A stretch of 64,000 nt of DNA, taken from Mesobacillus subterraneus. Its GTDB lineage: Bacteria > Bacillota > Bacilli > Bacillales > Cytobacillaceae. The DNA lies in contig NZ_RSFW01000006.1 of NCBI RefSeq assembly GCF_003937825.1, positions 223,187-287,186 of the forward strand, read 5' to 3'. Positions 54,428 through 63,745 of this stretch are shown in pieces. The position numbers and the translations under genes are program-made. Below the pieces are notes generated by a model, which was not told where the DNA came from, ran no database searches, and saw nothing but the letters and a program-made list of their open reading frames with translations. Position 1 is the stretch's first letter, and each line of letters opens with the position of its first letter.

Positions 54428-54510
54428 CCAACAGAAAATAAGATTGTGTTGGAAATCAAACAAAATGTACCCAACTGTTTGTTGAATGGACAACACCGTG
54501 TCGATATAAT
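54428..54510 (+). promoter_or_regulatory. MMPL operon promoter with palindromes (probable TetR operator)
   Basis: TTGAAT (54482-54487), 17-bp spacer, TATAAT (54505-54510). The palindrome TGTTG-N6-CAACA (54480-54495) overlaps the -35. A second pair with the same half-sites, CCAACA (54428-54433) and TGTTGG (54447-54452), lies upstream toward tetR. Shared half-sites suggest binding by the divergent TetR protein. Confidence 0.55.
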
Positions 54511-54550
54511 GATAAAGTGTAAATGCAATAGGCTCAAGAGAGGAAGAAAA

Positions 54551-56608
54551 ATGAACAATATCTCAGGACAAATTATAAAACATAAAAAAGCTGTTGTGAT
54601 TGCGTTTATGTTATTCGCGTTAGTCTCATCGGTTGCGCAATTTTTTGTTTCAGTCAATTACAATATGGTCGATTACTTGCCAGAGGATGCTCAATCGACG
54701 CGGGCAATAGAGATTATGGAAAAAGAATTTATAGCCTCTGTTCCTGATACTAGAGTCATGGTCAAAGATATCTCCATACAGGAGGCACTTGACTATAAGG
54801 ATAAAATGGCCGCGATTGACGGAGTCTCCGATGTCATCTGGCTGGATGATGTCGTGGACCTGAAAACACCACTGGAGATGGAAGATCAACAGACGGTTGA
54901 AAATTATTACAAAGATGGCCACGCGCTCTTTTCAATCAGTGTCCGCTCTGGCGATGAAGTGGCTGTAACGGACGCGATTTATGAATTGATTGGTGAGGAC
55001 GGGGCTATCGCTGGTGAAGCCATTAATACTGCTACCTCCCAAAAAATGGCGGGTACAGAATCTTTTTATGCGGCCCTCCTGCTCGTTCCGATCATTATCT
55101 TCATCCTGGTCATCTCAACGAATTCATGGATTGAGCCTGTATTTTTCCTGACAGCCATCGGAGTTTCTGTCTTGATCAACCTGGGAACGAATATTTTCAT
55201 CGGAGAGGTATCATTCGTGACCCAGTCGGTAGCCCCAATCTTGCAGCTTGCTGTTTCTCTTGATTACGCTGTTTTCTTGCTTCACAGTTTTTCAGATTAC
55301 CGTAAAAAACTGCAGGATCCGGAGGAAGCAATGAAACTGGCTATGAAAAAGTCGTTCCCGGCAATCACGGCGAGTGCGGCTACCACATTTTTTGGCTTTA
55401 TCGCTCTTACGTTCATGAAATTTGAAATCGGCTCTGATTTAGGGCTCAATCTGGTCAAAGGAATTGTCCTGAGTTTTATCAGTGTGATGGTTTTCCTTCC
55501 GGCTTTCACTCTTCTTTTTATTAAATGGATGGACAAAACACAGCATAAAAGCTTTGTTCCAAGCTTCGCGGGAATCGGCAATTTTGTCATGAAAATGAAA
55601 TTCCCAAGCCTGCTCCTTGTATTGGCGATTCTGATCCCAAGCTTCCTCGCGCAGAGCAATACAGCTTTCACCTACGGCCTCGGTGACCAGCCGGAAAGCA
55701 CACGCGCAGGCATGGACTTTATTGAAATCGAGGAAGCATTTGGCCAGACGACGCCGATTGTCTTATTAGTCCCTAAAGGGGACGCGGCAAAAGAAACCGA
55801 CCTTGTTGAAGAATTAGAAGAGTTGGATTATGTGACGAGCGTCATTGCCTATGTGAATTTGGTCGGATCAGTTATCCCTCCTGAATACCTGGGTGAATCG
55901 ATCACCGATGAATTTTACTCAGAGAATTACAGCAGGATCGTCATCAATACAAATCAAGGAACAGAAGGCAATCTCCCCTTCTCGATTGTCCAAAAAGTTG
56001 AGGAAGCCGCTGCCAAATATTATGGTGACGATGCGCTCAGCCTTGGTGAAAGCGTGACGCTGTATGATATTAAAAATGTTGTCAATAAAGACAATATTGT
56101 CGTCAATGTGCTGACAGTCGCCACGATTGCAGTTGTCCTGCTGGCAACGTTCCGATCGATTTCGATCCCGCTCGTGCTGCTGATCACGATCCAATCTGCA
56201 GTCTGGATCAATTTGTCGATCCCCTATTTTACCAATTCATCATTGGTATTCGTAGGTTATTTGATCATCAGTACCGTTCAGCTGGCCGCAACAGTTGATT
56301 ACGCAATCTTGCTTACAGAAGCTTACCAGCATAACCGCAGGGAAATGCCGCCTGTAAAAGCAGTGATCAGAACGCTTGATGAAAAGACATTCTCGATTTC
56401 GATCTCGGCTGCGATTTTATCAAGCGTCGGGTTCATCTTATGGATTACCTCATCCAACCCGATTGTTTCCTCGATCGGATTGCTGCTTGGCCGAGGAGCG
56501 CTGCTTGCGTTTGTCATGGTTGTATTCCTGCTGCCTGCATTGCTTGTGGTACTCGATAAATTCATTAAAAAGACAACTTATAACGCTAACTTTTACGAGG
56601 AGAAATGA
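54551..56608 (+). CDS. MMPL/RND-family transporter
   Basis: This 685-residue protein has twelve predicted membrane helices in two halves, each with a large outer loop. Helix motifs LQLAVSLDYAVFLLH and VQLAATVDYAILLTEAY are the SSD/MMPL signatures with the proton-relay Asp in both halves. It likely exports lipids or hydrophobic compounds. ATG 54551 follows GAGAGGAAG; the frame upstream runs through the promoter. Its stop overlaps the next gene. Confidence 0.88.
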   Translation: MNNISGQIIKHKKAVVIAFMLFALVSSVAQFFVSVNYNMVDYLPEDAQSTRAIEIMEKEFIASVPDTRVMVKDISIQEALDYKDKMAAIDGVSDVIWLDDVVDLKTPLEMEDQQTVENYYKDGHALFSISVRSGDEVAVTDAIYELIGEDGAIAGEAINTATSQKMAGTESFYAALLLVPIIIFILVISTNSWIEPVFFLTAIGVSVLINLGTNIFIGEVSFVTQSVAPILQLAVSLDYAVFLLHSFSDYRKKLQDPEEAMKLAMKKSFPAITASAATTFFGFIALTFMKFEIGSDLGLNLVKGIVLSFISVMVFLPAFTLLFIKWMDKTQHKSFVPSFAGIGNFVMKMKFPSLLLVLAILIPSFLAQSNTAFTYGLGDQPESTRAGMDFIEIEEAFGQTTPIVLLVPKGDAAKETDLVEELEELDYVTSVIAYVNLVGSVIPPEYLGESITDEFYSENYSRIVINTNQGTEGNLPFSIVQKVEEAAAKYYGDDALSLGESVTLYDIKNVVNKDNIVVNVLTVATIAVVLLATFRSISIPLVLLITIQSAVWINLSIPYFTNSSLVFVGYLIISTVQLAATVDYAILLTEAYQHNRREMPPVKAVIRTLDEKTFSISISAAILSSVGFILWITSSNPIVSSIGLLLGRGALLAFVMVVFLLPALLVVLDKFIKKTTYNANFYEEK

Positions 56609-56610
56609 TG

Positions 56611-58407
56611 ATGAGAACAAAACCATTACTGTATGTCACCCTGGCGTTCATGAGTTTCTTGCCTTCATTTCTTAGCTATACAGTTGAAGCTGAAACTGTA
56701 AAAAAAGAAGGCAAACTCACTTCCAAAGATGAAGTAGTGTATGCAACGCTTAAAGCCAATGGCGACCTGGACAGCATCTATGTAGTCAACACACTGGATG
56801 TGGAACAGGCTGGCGAAATACTCGATTACGGGGAATATAGCAACCTTAAAAATCTGACTGATTTAGCGGAAATCAGCCAGGAAGATCAAACCGTGAGATT
56901 AGAAGCGCCCGAGGGCAAGTTTTACTATCAGGGAAACCTTGAGGACTCCGAGCTTCCATGGAATCTCAGCATTTCCTATTCATTGAATGGACGAAAGATT
57001 CAACCCGCAGAGCTTGCCGGCCAAAAAGGACACCTTGAAATCAGCATCGAAACAGGGGCCAATAAAAATGTGGACCCGGCGTTTTATGAAAACTATTTGC
57101 TGCAGATTTCTCTCATGCTGTCCAATTCCTATCAGAATATCGAAGCTTCTGGCGGAATGGTCGCTAATGCAGGTAAAAATAAGCAAGTGACTTTTACCGT
57201 AATGCCTGCTCAGGAGGAAAGGCTCAGCGTCGAAGCAGATGTTGAGGATTTTGAATTTAACGGAATTGATATTGCGGCTGTTCCTTCAACCCTGCCGATT
57301 GATACTTCAGAAATGGAAAATATGACAGAAGATATGTCTACCTTATCTGATGCAATTGGGGAGCTTCACAGCGGAGTGACAGAACTGAGAAATGGCGTTT
57401 CTCGATTAAACAACGGTGCCGCTGCATTGAGCGACGGATCAGGCAAATATAAAAATGGAATCGGCCAAATGAACGGGGCCGGCTCAGATCTGGTTGGCGC
57501 ATCCCGTTCAATCGGTGATGCTTTGAAGAAGATCAGCACATCCCTATCCGGTGGTGCTGATCAAACGGATATGTCCAGCCTTAGTGAATTGCCTAAGGGA
57601 CTTACTCAAATAGCAGCCGGATTGGAGGAAACTTCAAATGGCCTTGCCACTTTGAGAAAGAACTACTCGCAGGCCTATGGAGCTTTGGATGGAGCGATTA
57701 AGGAAATCCCTGCGGCGCAGCTTACAGAAACCGATATCGCTGGATTATATAATAGCAATGCAGATCAAAGAGTCGTGAAGAGTTTAGTGGAGTCCTATAC
57801 AGCTGCACAAAAAGTGAAGGGTACCTATGACCAGGTGAAACAAGCTTTTGCTGCAGTGGACCCTGCTTTAAAGCAATCAGAAGATGCTTTACGAAACATG
57901 AGTGCTGCACTGACTTCGATTGCTAATGAAGTATCAGGTTCACTTGAGAATATCGACGCCGGCGGAATCGCAGAGTTGCAAAAAGGAATGGCAGCTTTAT
58001 CTTCCAACTATGGAGAGTTCCATTCCGGACTTGTAAAATATACAGACGGAGTCAGCCAGCTCTCCTCTTCGTACACTCAGCTTCATTCAGGAATTGCTGA
58101 ACTGTCAGGAGGCACGAACAAACTGGCAACAGGTGTAAATGAGCTCCATAACGGCACGAACGAGCTCCATCAGGAGACAAAAGACCTTCCTGAACAGATG
58201 CAAAACGAGATCAATGAAATGATCCAGGAATATGACAAGTCTGATTTCGAACCGGTATCCTTTGTTTCATCCAAGAACGAAAAAGTCAAAACCGTTCAAT
58301 TCGTCATCAAGACTGAAAGCATTCAATTAGAAGAACAAAAAACAAAGAAAGCAGTACCTGTAAAAGAAAAAGGGTTCTGGGATTTGTTGATGGATTTGTT
58401 TAAATAA
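56611..58407 (+). CDS. Secreted coiled-coil protein, MMPL partner (YhgE/Pip-like repeats)
   Basis: This protein of about 598 residues has a signal peptide (MRTKPLLYVTLAFMSFLPSF...), an N-terminal beta-rich domain (about 30-230) and a long coiled-coil. The coil holds repeated G-V-x-x-L-x-x-G units such as ELHSGVTELRNGVSRLNNG and GVNELHNGTNELH, as in YhgE/Pip proteins. The end is KGFWDLLMDLFK, possibly amphipathic. Of three tandem ATGs the third (56611) has the best distance to GAGGAG. It overlaps or abuts the MMPL gene and is surely co-expressed. Confidence 0.75.
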   Translation: MRTKPLLYVTLAFMSFLPSFLSYTVEAETVKKEGKLTSKDEVVYATLKANGDLDSIYVVNTLDVEQAGEILDYGEYSNLKNLTDLAEISQEDQTVRLEAPEGKFYYQGNLEDSELPWNLSISYSLNGRKIQPAELAGQKGHLEISIETGANKNVDPAFYENYLLQISLMLSNSYQNIEASGGMVANAGKNKQVTFTVMPAQEERLSVEADVEDFEFNGIDIAAVPSTLPIDTSEMENMTEDMSTLSDAIGELHSGVTELRNGVSRLNNGAAALSDGSGKYKNGIGQMNGAGSDLVGASRSIGDALKKISTSLSGGADQTDMSSLSELPKGLTQIAAGLEETSNGLATLRKNYSQAYGALDGAIKEIPAAQLTETDIAGLYNSNADQRVVKSLVESYTAAQKVKGTYDQVKQAFAAVDPALKQSEDALRNMSAALTSIANEVSGSLENIDAGGIAELQKGMAALSSNYGEFHSGLVKYTDGVSQLSSSYTQLHSGIAELSGGTNKLATGVNELHNGTNELHQETKDLPEQMQNEINEMIQEYDKSDFEPVSFVSSKNEKVKTVQFVIKTESIQLEEQKTKKAVPVKEKGFWDLLMDLFK

Positions 58408-58410
58408 AAA

Positions 58411-58457
58411 AACTGTAGACCAACTCAAGAAAATCGGGTTGGTCTACAGTTTTTTTT
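58411..58457 (+). terminator. Terminator of the MMPL operon
   Basis: AACTGTAGACCAAC / GTTGGTCTACAGTT strong stem with T8 tail. Confidence 0.95.
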
Positions 58458-58471
58458 GAAGTAATAAAGGC

Positions 58472-58605
58472 TGTTGATTTCCGTTCCAGGCGCTTCGCTT
58501 TCCGCGTGGCTGGCGGTGAGCCTCCTCGACGCCGCTGGCGTCTCCGGGGTCTCACCTGTCCAGCTGATCCCGCAGGAGTCTTCGCGCCTTCCACTACAAT
58601 CATCA
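58472..58605. repeat. GC-rich intergenic repeat element (about 134 bp)
   Basis: TGTTGATT at the left end and AATCATCA at the right form near-inverted ends. Between them lies GC-rich sequence with CCGTTCCAGGCGCTTCGC, GGTGAGCCTCCTCG and CCCGCAGGAGTC. I recognise this as a repeat found between genes in many bacillar genomes. It carries no gene; the arginine-rich reading frame across it (58603-58400) is spurious. Copy number in this genome cannot be seen from the window. Confidence 0.75.
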
Positions 58606-58645
58606 GATTTTTAATTCAACATCAGGCTTGATATGAGCCAATAAA

Positions 58646-58675
58646 AAAACAAGCGATTTTTTTCGCCTGTTTTTT
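58646..58675 (-). terminator. Terminator of the tyrosine catabolic operon
   Basis: AACAGGCGA / TCGCTTGTT stem (one mismatch) followed by TTTTTTT on the minus strand. Confidence 0.85.
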
Positions 58676-58679
58676 CTAT

Positions 58680-59837
58680 TTACTTCTCAATCCATGTATA
58701 CATATACTGTTCGTCTTCGATTTGCTTCGCTTTCTTCACGGTTTTCAGTGGCTTGAAGGTGTCGATCATGACTGCGAGTTCGAGTGTTTCTTTTTTGCCG
58801 ATGCTTGCTTCTGTTTTACCTGGGTGCGGTCCGTGCGGGATGCCGCTTGGGTGCAGGGTGATGGAGCCCTCCTTTATTCCTTTGCGGCTCATGAAATTGC
58901 CTTCTACATAGTACAGCAGTTCATCGCTGTTGACGTTGCTGTGGTAGTATGGCGCGGGAATGGCTTCAGGATGGTAATCATAAAGCCTTGGAACGAAGGA
59001 ACAAATAACATAGTTATGTCCTTCGAATGTCTGGTGCACTGGCGGCGGCTGATGGATACGGCCCGTGATTGGCTCGAAATCCTCGATATTGAAAGCCCAT
59101 GGATAAAGATATCCATCCCAGCCGACCACATCAAGCGGATGATGGTTCAGGACGTGACGGTGCAAATGACCGCGCGTCTTGGTGATGACCTCATGCTCCC
59201 CTTTTTCGGAGAATGTTTCAAGCACCTCTGGTCCGCGGATATCACGCTCACAAAACGGGCTATGCTCTAGCAGCTGTCCGTATTCGTTGCGATAACATCG
59301 AGGTGTTGTTATTTGGCTGAACGACTCGACAATCAGTGCCTTTGTCATTTCAGCCTCATCTGGAACTACCCTGTAGATTGTTCCGATTGGAATCACGATA
59401 TAATCACCAGGACGGTAATCCAATGTGCCGAACATCGTCTCCACTTTACCGGATCCATGATGGAAAAAGAACATCTCATCTCCATCACCATTGCGGTAAA
59501 ATTGCTTCATCGGCTCGGTGATATTGGCAAAACCGATCAACAGGTCATCATTTCCAAGGATATACTCTCTTCCATTCAGAGCGTCTCCCGTTTTGGTGAT
59601 TTGATCTGTCAGGAAGTGCCTGTGGTTCAGCGACTCCTGGTCTTCATATTCAGGCATATAGCTGCCGATCAATTCACTCTTCACTACTTCAGTTGGCATG
59701 TGGTGGTGATAAAGTATTGACTGTGTGCCAGAAAAACCTTTTGTTCCCATTACCTGCTCCCTGAACAGCGAACCATCTTCCTTTTTAAAAATCGTGTGCC
59801 GTTTCTTCGGGATTTCACCAAGCTGGCGGTAATACAT
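58680..59837 (-). CDS. hmgA: Homogentisate 1,2-dioxygenase
   Basis: This 385-residue cupin-fold Fe(II) dioxygenase opens the ring of homogentisate to maleylacetoacetate. Seen are MFFFHHGSGKVETMFG and DYIVIPIGTIYRV, and the C-terminal iron region with SDELLYYVEGNF and LHPSGIPHGPHPG (His ligands). It is the last gene of the tyrosine operon. The length is of the shorter bacterial type. RBS is AGAAAGAGGTG. Confidence 0.93.
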   Translation of the reverse strand: MYYRQLGEIPKKRHTIFKKEDGSLFREQVMGTKGFSGTQSILYHHHMPTEVVKSELIGSYMPEYEDQESLNHRHFLTDQITKTGDALNGREYILGNDDLLIGFANITEPMKQFYRNGDGDEMFFFHHGSGKVETMFGTLDYRPGDYIVIPIGTIYRVVPDEAEMTKALIVESFSQITTPRCYRNEYGQLLEHSPFCERDIRGPEVLETFSEKGEHEVITKTRGHLHRHVLNHHPLDVVGWDGYLYPWAFNIEDFEPITGRIHQPPPVHQTFEGHNYVICSFVPRLYDYHPEAIPAPYYHSNVNSDELLYYVEGNFMSRKGIKEGSITLHPSGIPHGPHPGKTEASIGKKETLELAVMIDTFKPLKTVKKAKQIEDEQYMYTWIEK

Positions 59838-59851
59838 GAAAACACCTCTTT

Positions 59852-60775
59852 CTAATCTTGTATAATCTTATTTCTCAGGACACCAAGTCCAGTAATCTCC
59901 AATTCTACTTCATCTCCTGGCTCAAGCCAGCGGTGAACCTCGGTTCCAAGCTCAAGGATGCAACCAGTTCCCACAGTGCCCGAACCTATCACCTCACCAG
60001 GATAGAGCGTCGTGCCGGCAGATGCCCGTTCAATCATTTCACCGAACGAATAATATAAATCCTTCATATTCCCTTTTGAAAGTTCCTTGCCGTTGACGCG
60101 GGCAACCATCTCAAGGTCATATCCTTTCCCCGCTTCTCTGGATTCCAGTTCATCTCTCGTCACCAGGTAAGGACCGAAAGAAGTGGCAAAATCCTTTCCC
60201 TTCGCCGGGCCAAGCCCGACTTTCATCTCCCGGCGCTGCAGGTCGCGTGCGCTCCAGTCATTCATGATAAAAAAGCCAAAAATATGCTTTTCCGCGTCCT
60301 TCGCCTTGATATTCCGGCCTTCCTTCCCGATGACACAGGCAATTTCCAGTTCGTAATCCATCCATTCGCAAGAATGCGGACGCCTTATTTCTTCTTCATG
60401 CCCCTTGATGGCGAGATGGTTGGTAAAATAGAACACCGGGATTTCGTACCATTCTGAAATCATTTCAAGGCCCCGGTTCTCACGGGCTGTTTTTACATGC
60501 TGCTCGAATGCATAAAAGTCACGTACACTCTTCGGATTCGGCAGCGGTGCTTTTAAGCTTACTTCTTCAAATGGATAGGAGCCGTTTCCTGTTTCGATCA
60601 GGCCTTTATTTTTTTCAATATACTCCATGAATTCCTCATGGTTTTCTATGAATGCCAGCATATTGTCAGGCAAAGTGCCGTTCGATGCTTCGTGCATATC
60701 AACTGCCATATTCCTGGAGTTGATCCAGCCTGCACTCTTTGTTCCGTCTTTTTTTGTAAACGTAATGAATTTCAT
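59852..60775 (-). CDS. fahA: Fumarylacetoacetase family hydrolase
   Basis: This 307-residue FAH-fold protein has metal-binding acids in MDYELEIACVIGKEGRN and the IFGFFIMNDWSARDLQ segment, and the C-terminal GSGTVGTGCILELG. In this operon it should release fumarate and acetoacetate from fumarylacetoacetate. The family also contains other hydrolases and decarboxylases, so function follows from context. RBS is AGGTGATAGC; 14 bases before hmgA. Confidence 0.88.
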   Translation of the reverse strand: MKFITFTKKDGTKSAGWINSRNMAVDMHEASNGTLPDNMLAFIENHEEFMEYIEKNKGLIETGNGSYPFEEVSLKAPLPNPKSVRDFYAFEQHVKTARENRGLEMISEWYEIPVFYFTNHLAIKGHEEEIRRPHSCEWMDYELEIACVIGKEGRNIKAKDAEKHIFGFFIMNDWSARDLQRREMKVGLGPAKGKDFATSFGPYLVTRDELESREAGKGYDLEMVARVNGKELSKGNMKDLYYSFGEMIERASAGTTLYPGEVIGSGTVGTGCILELGTEVHRWLEPGDEVELEITGLGVLRNKIIQD

Positions 60776-60783
60776 GCTATCAC

Positions 60784-61395
60784 CTATTTTCTTTGCAGCT
60801 CAAATGTTTTTGCCAGCGGAAGTGTATAGGTTGCCCCTGCCAGCCTGCCCACCGGATTCAATTTCTCGGAGTTGATGCGCCCGCTTTCATAAAGCTCATC
60901 CGCAACATGCACATGGACGACCTTGCCGATGACAAGGCTTCCTGCTCCAGCTTCTTCCCCGCCAAAATGAAGGACCTGGTCCAACACACATTCGAGATGG
61001 ACCTTTGACTCCTTGACCCGCGATGGCTTAACCGCCACGCTATCAGCCTTGGTCAAGCCTGATGCTTCGAATTCATCTACATCTGCAGCGAATTCAGTGG
61101 CACAGTCATTCATCTGCTCTACGAACTCCTCACTAACAATATTGATGACAAATTCCTTTGTCGCTTCAATATTTTGCAGTGTGTCCTTTTTCGCTCCATC
61201 TGTCCCTCTTCTCATAGGAGAAAAGCAGACCATCATCGGATTCGCACTGATGACGGTAAAGAAACTGAACGGTGCCAAATTGGCGTTCCCGTTTTCATCC
61301 TGGCTGGATACAAAGGCGATTGGCCTGGGGAGGACAGAGCCCTGCAAAAGCTTGTATGCGTCTCGCCATTCAAGCATATCCGTTTTGATTTCCAA
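60784..61395 (-). CDS. Flavin reductase-like protein (DIM6/NTAB family)
   Basis: This 203-residue FMN-binding split-barrel protein has LLQGSVLPRPIAFVSSQDENG and APFSFFTVISANPMMVCFS at the start and a conserved loop VIGKVVHVHV. Such proteins reduce flavin with NAD(P)H or act as flavoredoxins. Its role in tyrosine breakdown is not known. It sits 8 bases upstream of fahA and 3 bases after the aminotransferase, firmly within the operon. Start is probably TTG. Confidence 0.85.
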   Translation of the reverse strand: MEIKTDMLEWRDAYKLLQGSVLPRPIAFVSSQDENGNANLAPFSFFTVISANPMMVCFSPMRRGTDGAKKDTLQNIEATKEFVINIVSEEFVEQMNDCATEFAADVDEFEASGLTKADSVAVKPSRVKESKVHLECVLDQVLHFGGEEAGAGSLVIGKVVHVHVADELYESGRINSEKLNPVGRLAGATYTLPLAKTFELQRK

Positions 61396-61398
61396 GGC

Positions 61399-62490
61399 TT
61401 ACACCGCCCTCTCATGAAACTGCTGGCTGACAATTTGTAAAATGAATTCATGGTCTTCACGTGTTCCCAATGTGATCCTGAATGCTTCCTTGTAACCGGG
61501 AAGCTGCATCTGCCTGACCAGGACACCATTCTCGGTCAAGGTCTGGATGACCGGCCTGTTCGTGAAGGCATACAGGAAGTTGGATTGAGAAGGGAAACTA
61601 TCAATCTCCAACTCTTTGAACTTCCCACTCAGGAAACATCTTTCTGCACTATTTTTAACTGAGCAGTCCTGGACAAAAGCCTGGTCCTCAAGCGCCGCTA
61701 CCGCCGCCGCCTGGGCCAGCTGGTTGACATTGAACACGTCCCTGACTTTATGGAGCTCCTTTGCGATATCTTCATGCATGATGCCATAGCCCACGCGCAG
61801 ACTGGCAAGACCATAGATTTTTGAAAAAGTCCTGAGGATTACAAGGTTCTTGTACTGATCAAGCAGCGGCATCGTATCAAGGTATTCCTCAGAATCGGCG
61901 TACTCAAAATAAGCCTCATCCATGATGATCAGAACATTTCCCGGTACGCTGTCAATAAACGAGAGCAGCTCCTGCTTTGCGACAATCGTGCCGGTCGGGT
62001 TATTCGGATTGCATACAAACACCATTTTTGTTTTTTCGCTGATCGCTTCCTGCATCTTTTGGAGATCGTGTTTTCCGTCAACCATTGGAACCGTGACCGC
62101 TCTTCCCCCCTCAATCAGCACATTCGTCTTATAGCGAGGGAAGGTCACTTCTGCCATGACCGCTTCATCATTTTTATCAATGTATGCCCTTGTCAGCAGG
62201 CGGATAATTTCCTCTGAACCGTTCGTGACAAGGAAATGCTTCTGGTCCAATTGATAATGGGCCGACAGTTTCTCCACAATCCCGGAAGTCATTCCATCCG
62301 GATAAAATGCCAAATGAGCAGATGCCTGCATGATTGCTTCCCTGACTCTCGGTGATGTTCCATATCCATTTTCGTTATCCGAAAGCTTCCTTACCGTCGT
62401 GATCCCATATTGTTCCTTGATTTCTTCAATTGTCTGGCCGAGGGCATATGGTGTGATTCTTTCCAGCTCTGTTCTTGCTTTTACATACAT
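61399..62490 (-). CDS. Class I/II aminotransferase, HisC-like (probable tyrosine aminotransferase)
   Basis: This 363-residue PLP enzyme has KLSDNENGYGTSP, VCNPNNPTGT, DEAYFEYAD and the Schiff-base Lys in RTFSKIYGLASLRVGYG. By sequence it is of the histidinol-phosphate aminotransferase group. Next to hppD it most likely turns tyrosine into 4-hydroxyphenylpyruvate. HisC-type enzymes in bacilli also handle aromatic amino acids. ATG 62490 follows GGGGGATGAAC. Confidence 0.86.
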   Translation of the reverse strand: MYVKARTELERITPYALGQTIEEIKEQYGITTVRKLSDNENGYGTSPRVREAIMQASAHLAFYPDGMTSGIVEKLSAHYQLDQKHFLVTNGSEEIIRLLTRAYIDKNDEAVMAEVTFPRYKTNVLIEGGRAVTVPMVDGKHDLQKMQEAISEKTKMVFVCNPNNPTGTIVAKQELLSFIDSVPGNVLIIMDEAYFEYADSEEYLDTMPLLDQYKNLVILRTFSKIYGLASLRVGYGIMHEDIAKELHKVRDVFNVNQLAQAAAVAALEDQAFVQDCSVKNSAERCFLSGKFKELEIDSFPSQSNFLYAFTNRPVIQTLTENGVLVRQMQLPGYKEAFRITLGTREDHEFILQIVSQQFHERAV

Positions 62491-62526
62491 GTTCATCCCC
62501 CATTTTTCTGTGCCGTTTTATGACAA

Positions 62527-62547
62527 AAGGGAGCGAATCGCCCCCTT
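62527..62547 (-). terminator. Weak terminator between hppD and the aminotransferase
   Basis: On the minus strand AGGGGGCG-ATT-CGCTCCCT forms a hairpin with one mismatch, followed by TTTGTC. It may reduce read-through so hppD is made in excess. Confidence 0.4.
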
Positions 62548-62559
62548 CCGTCCCGGCTA

Positions 62560-63675
62560 TTAAAGGTTGCCGCGTCTTTCCTGTTCACGTTCGATTGACT
62601 CGAATAGAGCCTTGAAGTTGCCTTCACCGAAGCCTCTTGCACCTTTACGCTGGATGATCTCAATGAACAGCGTCGGGCGGTCTACGATTGGCTTGGTGAA
62701 GATCTGCAGCAAGTAGCCCTCATCGTCACGATCTACAAGAATGCTAAGCTCTTTTAACTTATCAATCTCTTCGTCAATTTTACCTACGCGCTCTGAAAGC
62801 ATTTCATAGTAAGAATCAGGAGTGTTCAGGAACTCCACTCCATTATTGCGAAGTGTCGTGACAGTGCTTACAATGTCCTCTGTTAAGATCGCAAGGTGCT
62901 GCACGCCAGGTCCGTTGTAGAATTCAAGGTATTCCTGGATTTGCGACTTGCGCTTCCCTTCAGCCGGCTCGTTGATCGGGAACTTGATGCGGCCGCCATT
63001 GTGCATGACCTTTGACATCAGCGCAGAGTATTCAGTAACAATATCCTTATCTGTGAAGTGCTTCATTTCCTTGAAGCCCATGACATTCGCATAGTAGTTG
63101 ACCCACTCTTCCATTCTCTCAACATTGCCAACAACATGGTCAATACCGATGAAGCCAGCATCCTGGACAGGTACAGTCGTTTCATGCTCAACGAATCCAG
63201 GCATGAAAATACCTTTGTAATCTTTTCTTTCTACTAATGTATGAATCGTGTCACCATATGTACCGATGACAGCTTTCTTTAGAATACCATGCTCATCGGA
63301 AACCTCATGTGGCGGCTGGATTTCGATTGCGCCGCGCTTCACCGCTCCCTCGTATGCCTTCGCGACATCATCAACCGCAAGCGCGATGTCCTTGACGCCA
63401 TCTCCATGGGTTTTGACAAACTGAGCTACACGAGAAGAATCATTGTAAGTGCCAGTCACAACAAGACGGATCTTGCGCTGCTGAAGCACATAAGAAGCCG
63501 TTTCGCGATTGCCCGTCTCTAGGCCGGAATACGCAACGACCTTAAAACCAAAAGCTGTTTGGAAGAAGTGAGCAGCCTGCTTGGCATTCCCCACATAAAG
63601 TTCTAAATAATCAACATCCTGCACTGGAAAGAAATCCTCCGTGTTTTGCGCAGAAACCATTACTTTTTCTTGCAT
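62560..63675 (-). CDS. hppD: 4-hydroxyphenylpyruvate dioxygenase
   Basis: The 371-residue protein has two VOC halves. The C-terminal half carries the iron-binding FIGIDHVVGNV, GVQHLAILTEDI and FIEIIQRKGARGFGEGNFKALFESIE, which close the active site. It converts 4-hydroxyphenylpyruvate to homogentisate. It is the first gene of the operon. RBS is AGGAGGGATTATC. Confidence 0.96.
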   Translation of the reverse strand: MQEKVMVSAQNTEDFFPVQDVDYLELYVGNAKQAAHFFQTAFGFKVVAYSGLETGNRETASYVLQQRKIRLVVTGTYNDSSRVAQFVKTHGDGVKDIALAVDDVAKAYEGAVKRGAIEIQPPHEVSDEHGILKKAVIGTYGDTIHTLVERKDYKGIFMPGFVEHETTVPVQDAGFIGIDHVVGNVERMEEWVNYYANVMGFKEMKHFTDKDIVTEYSALMSKVMHNGGRIKFPINEPAEGKRKSQIQEYLEFYNGPGVQHLAILTEDIVSTVTTLRNNGVEFLNTPDSYYEMLSERVGKIDEEIDKLKELSILVDRDDEGYLLQIFTKPIVDRPTLFIEIIQRKGARGFGEGNFKALFESIEREQERRGNL

Positions 63676-63717
63676 GATAATCCCTCCTGTTTCAATATTT
63701 ACAATATTTAAAATTAT

Positions 63718-63745
63718 TTTATAGCAACTCTAGCATCCCTCTCAA
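63718..63745 (-). promoter_or_regulatory. Promoter of the tyrosine catabolic operon
   Basis: TTGAGA (63745-63740), 16-bp spacer, TATAAA (63723-63718) on the minus strand. Between it and the ATG lies AAATATTGTAAATATTG, a possible operator of unknown partner. Confidence 0.55.

Noticed and set aside
58400..58603. Arg-rich 67-codon minus-strand frame
   Set aside because: It runs through a terminator and the intergenic repeat; such frames are a known by-product of this repeat.
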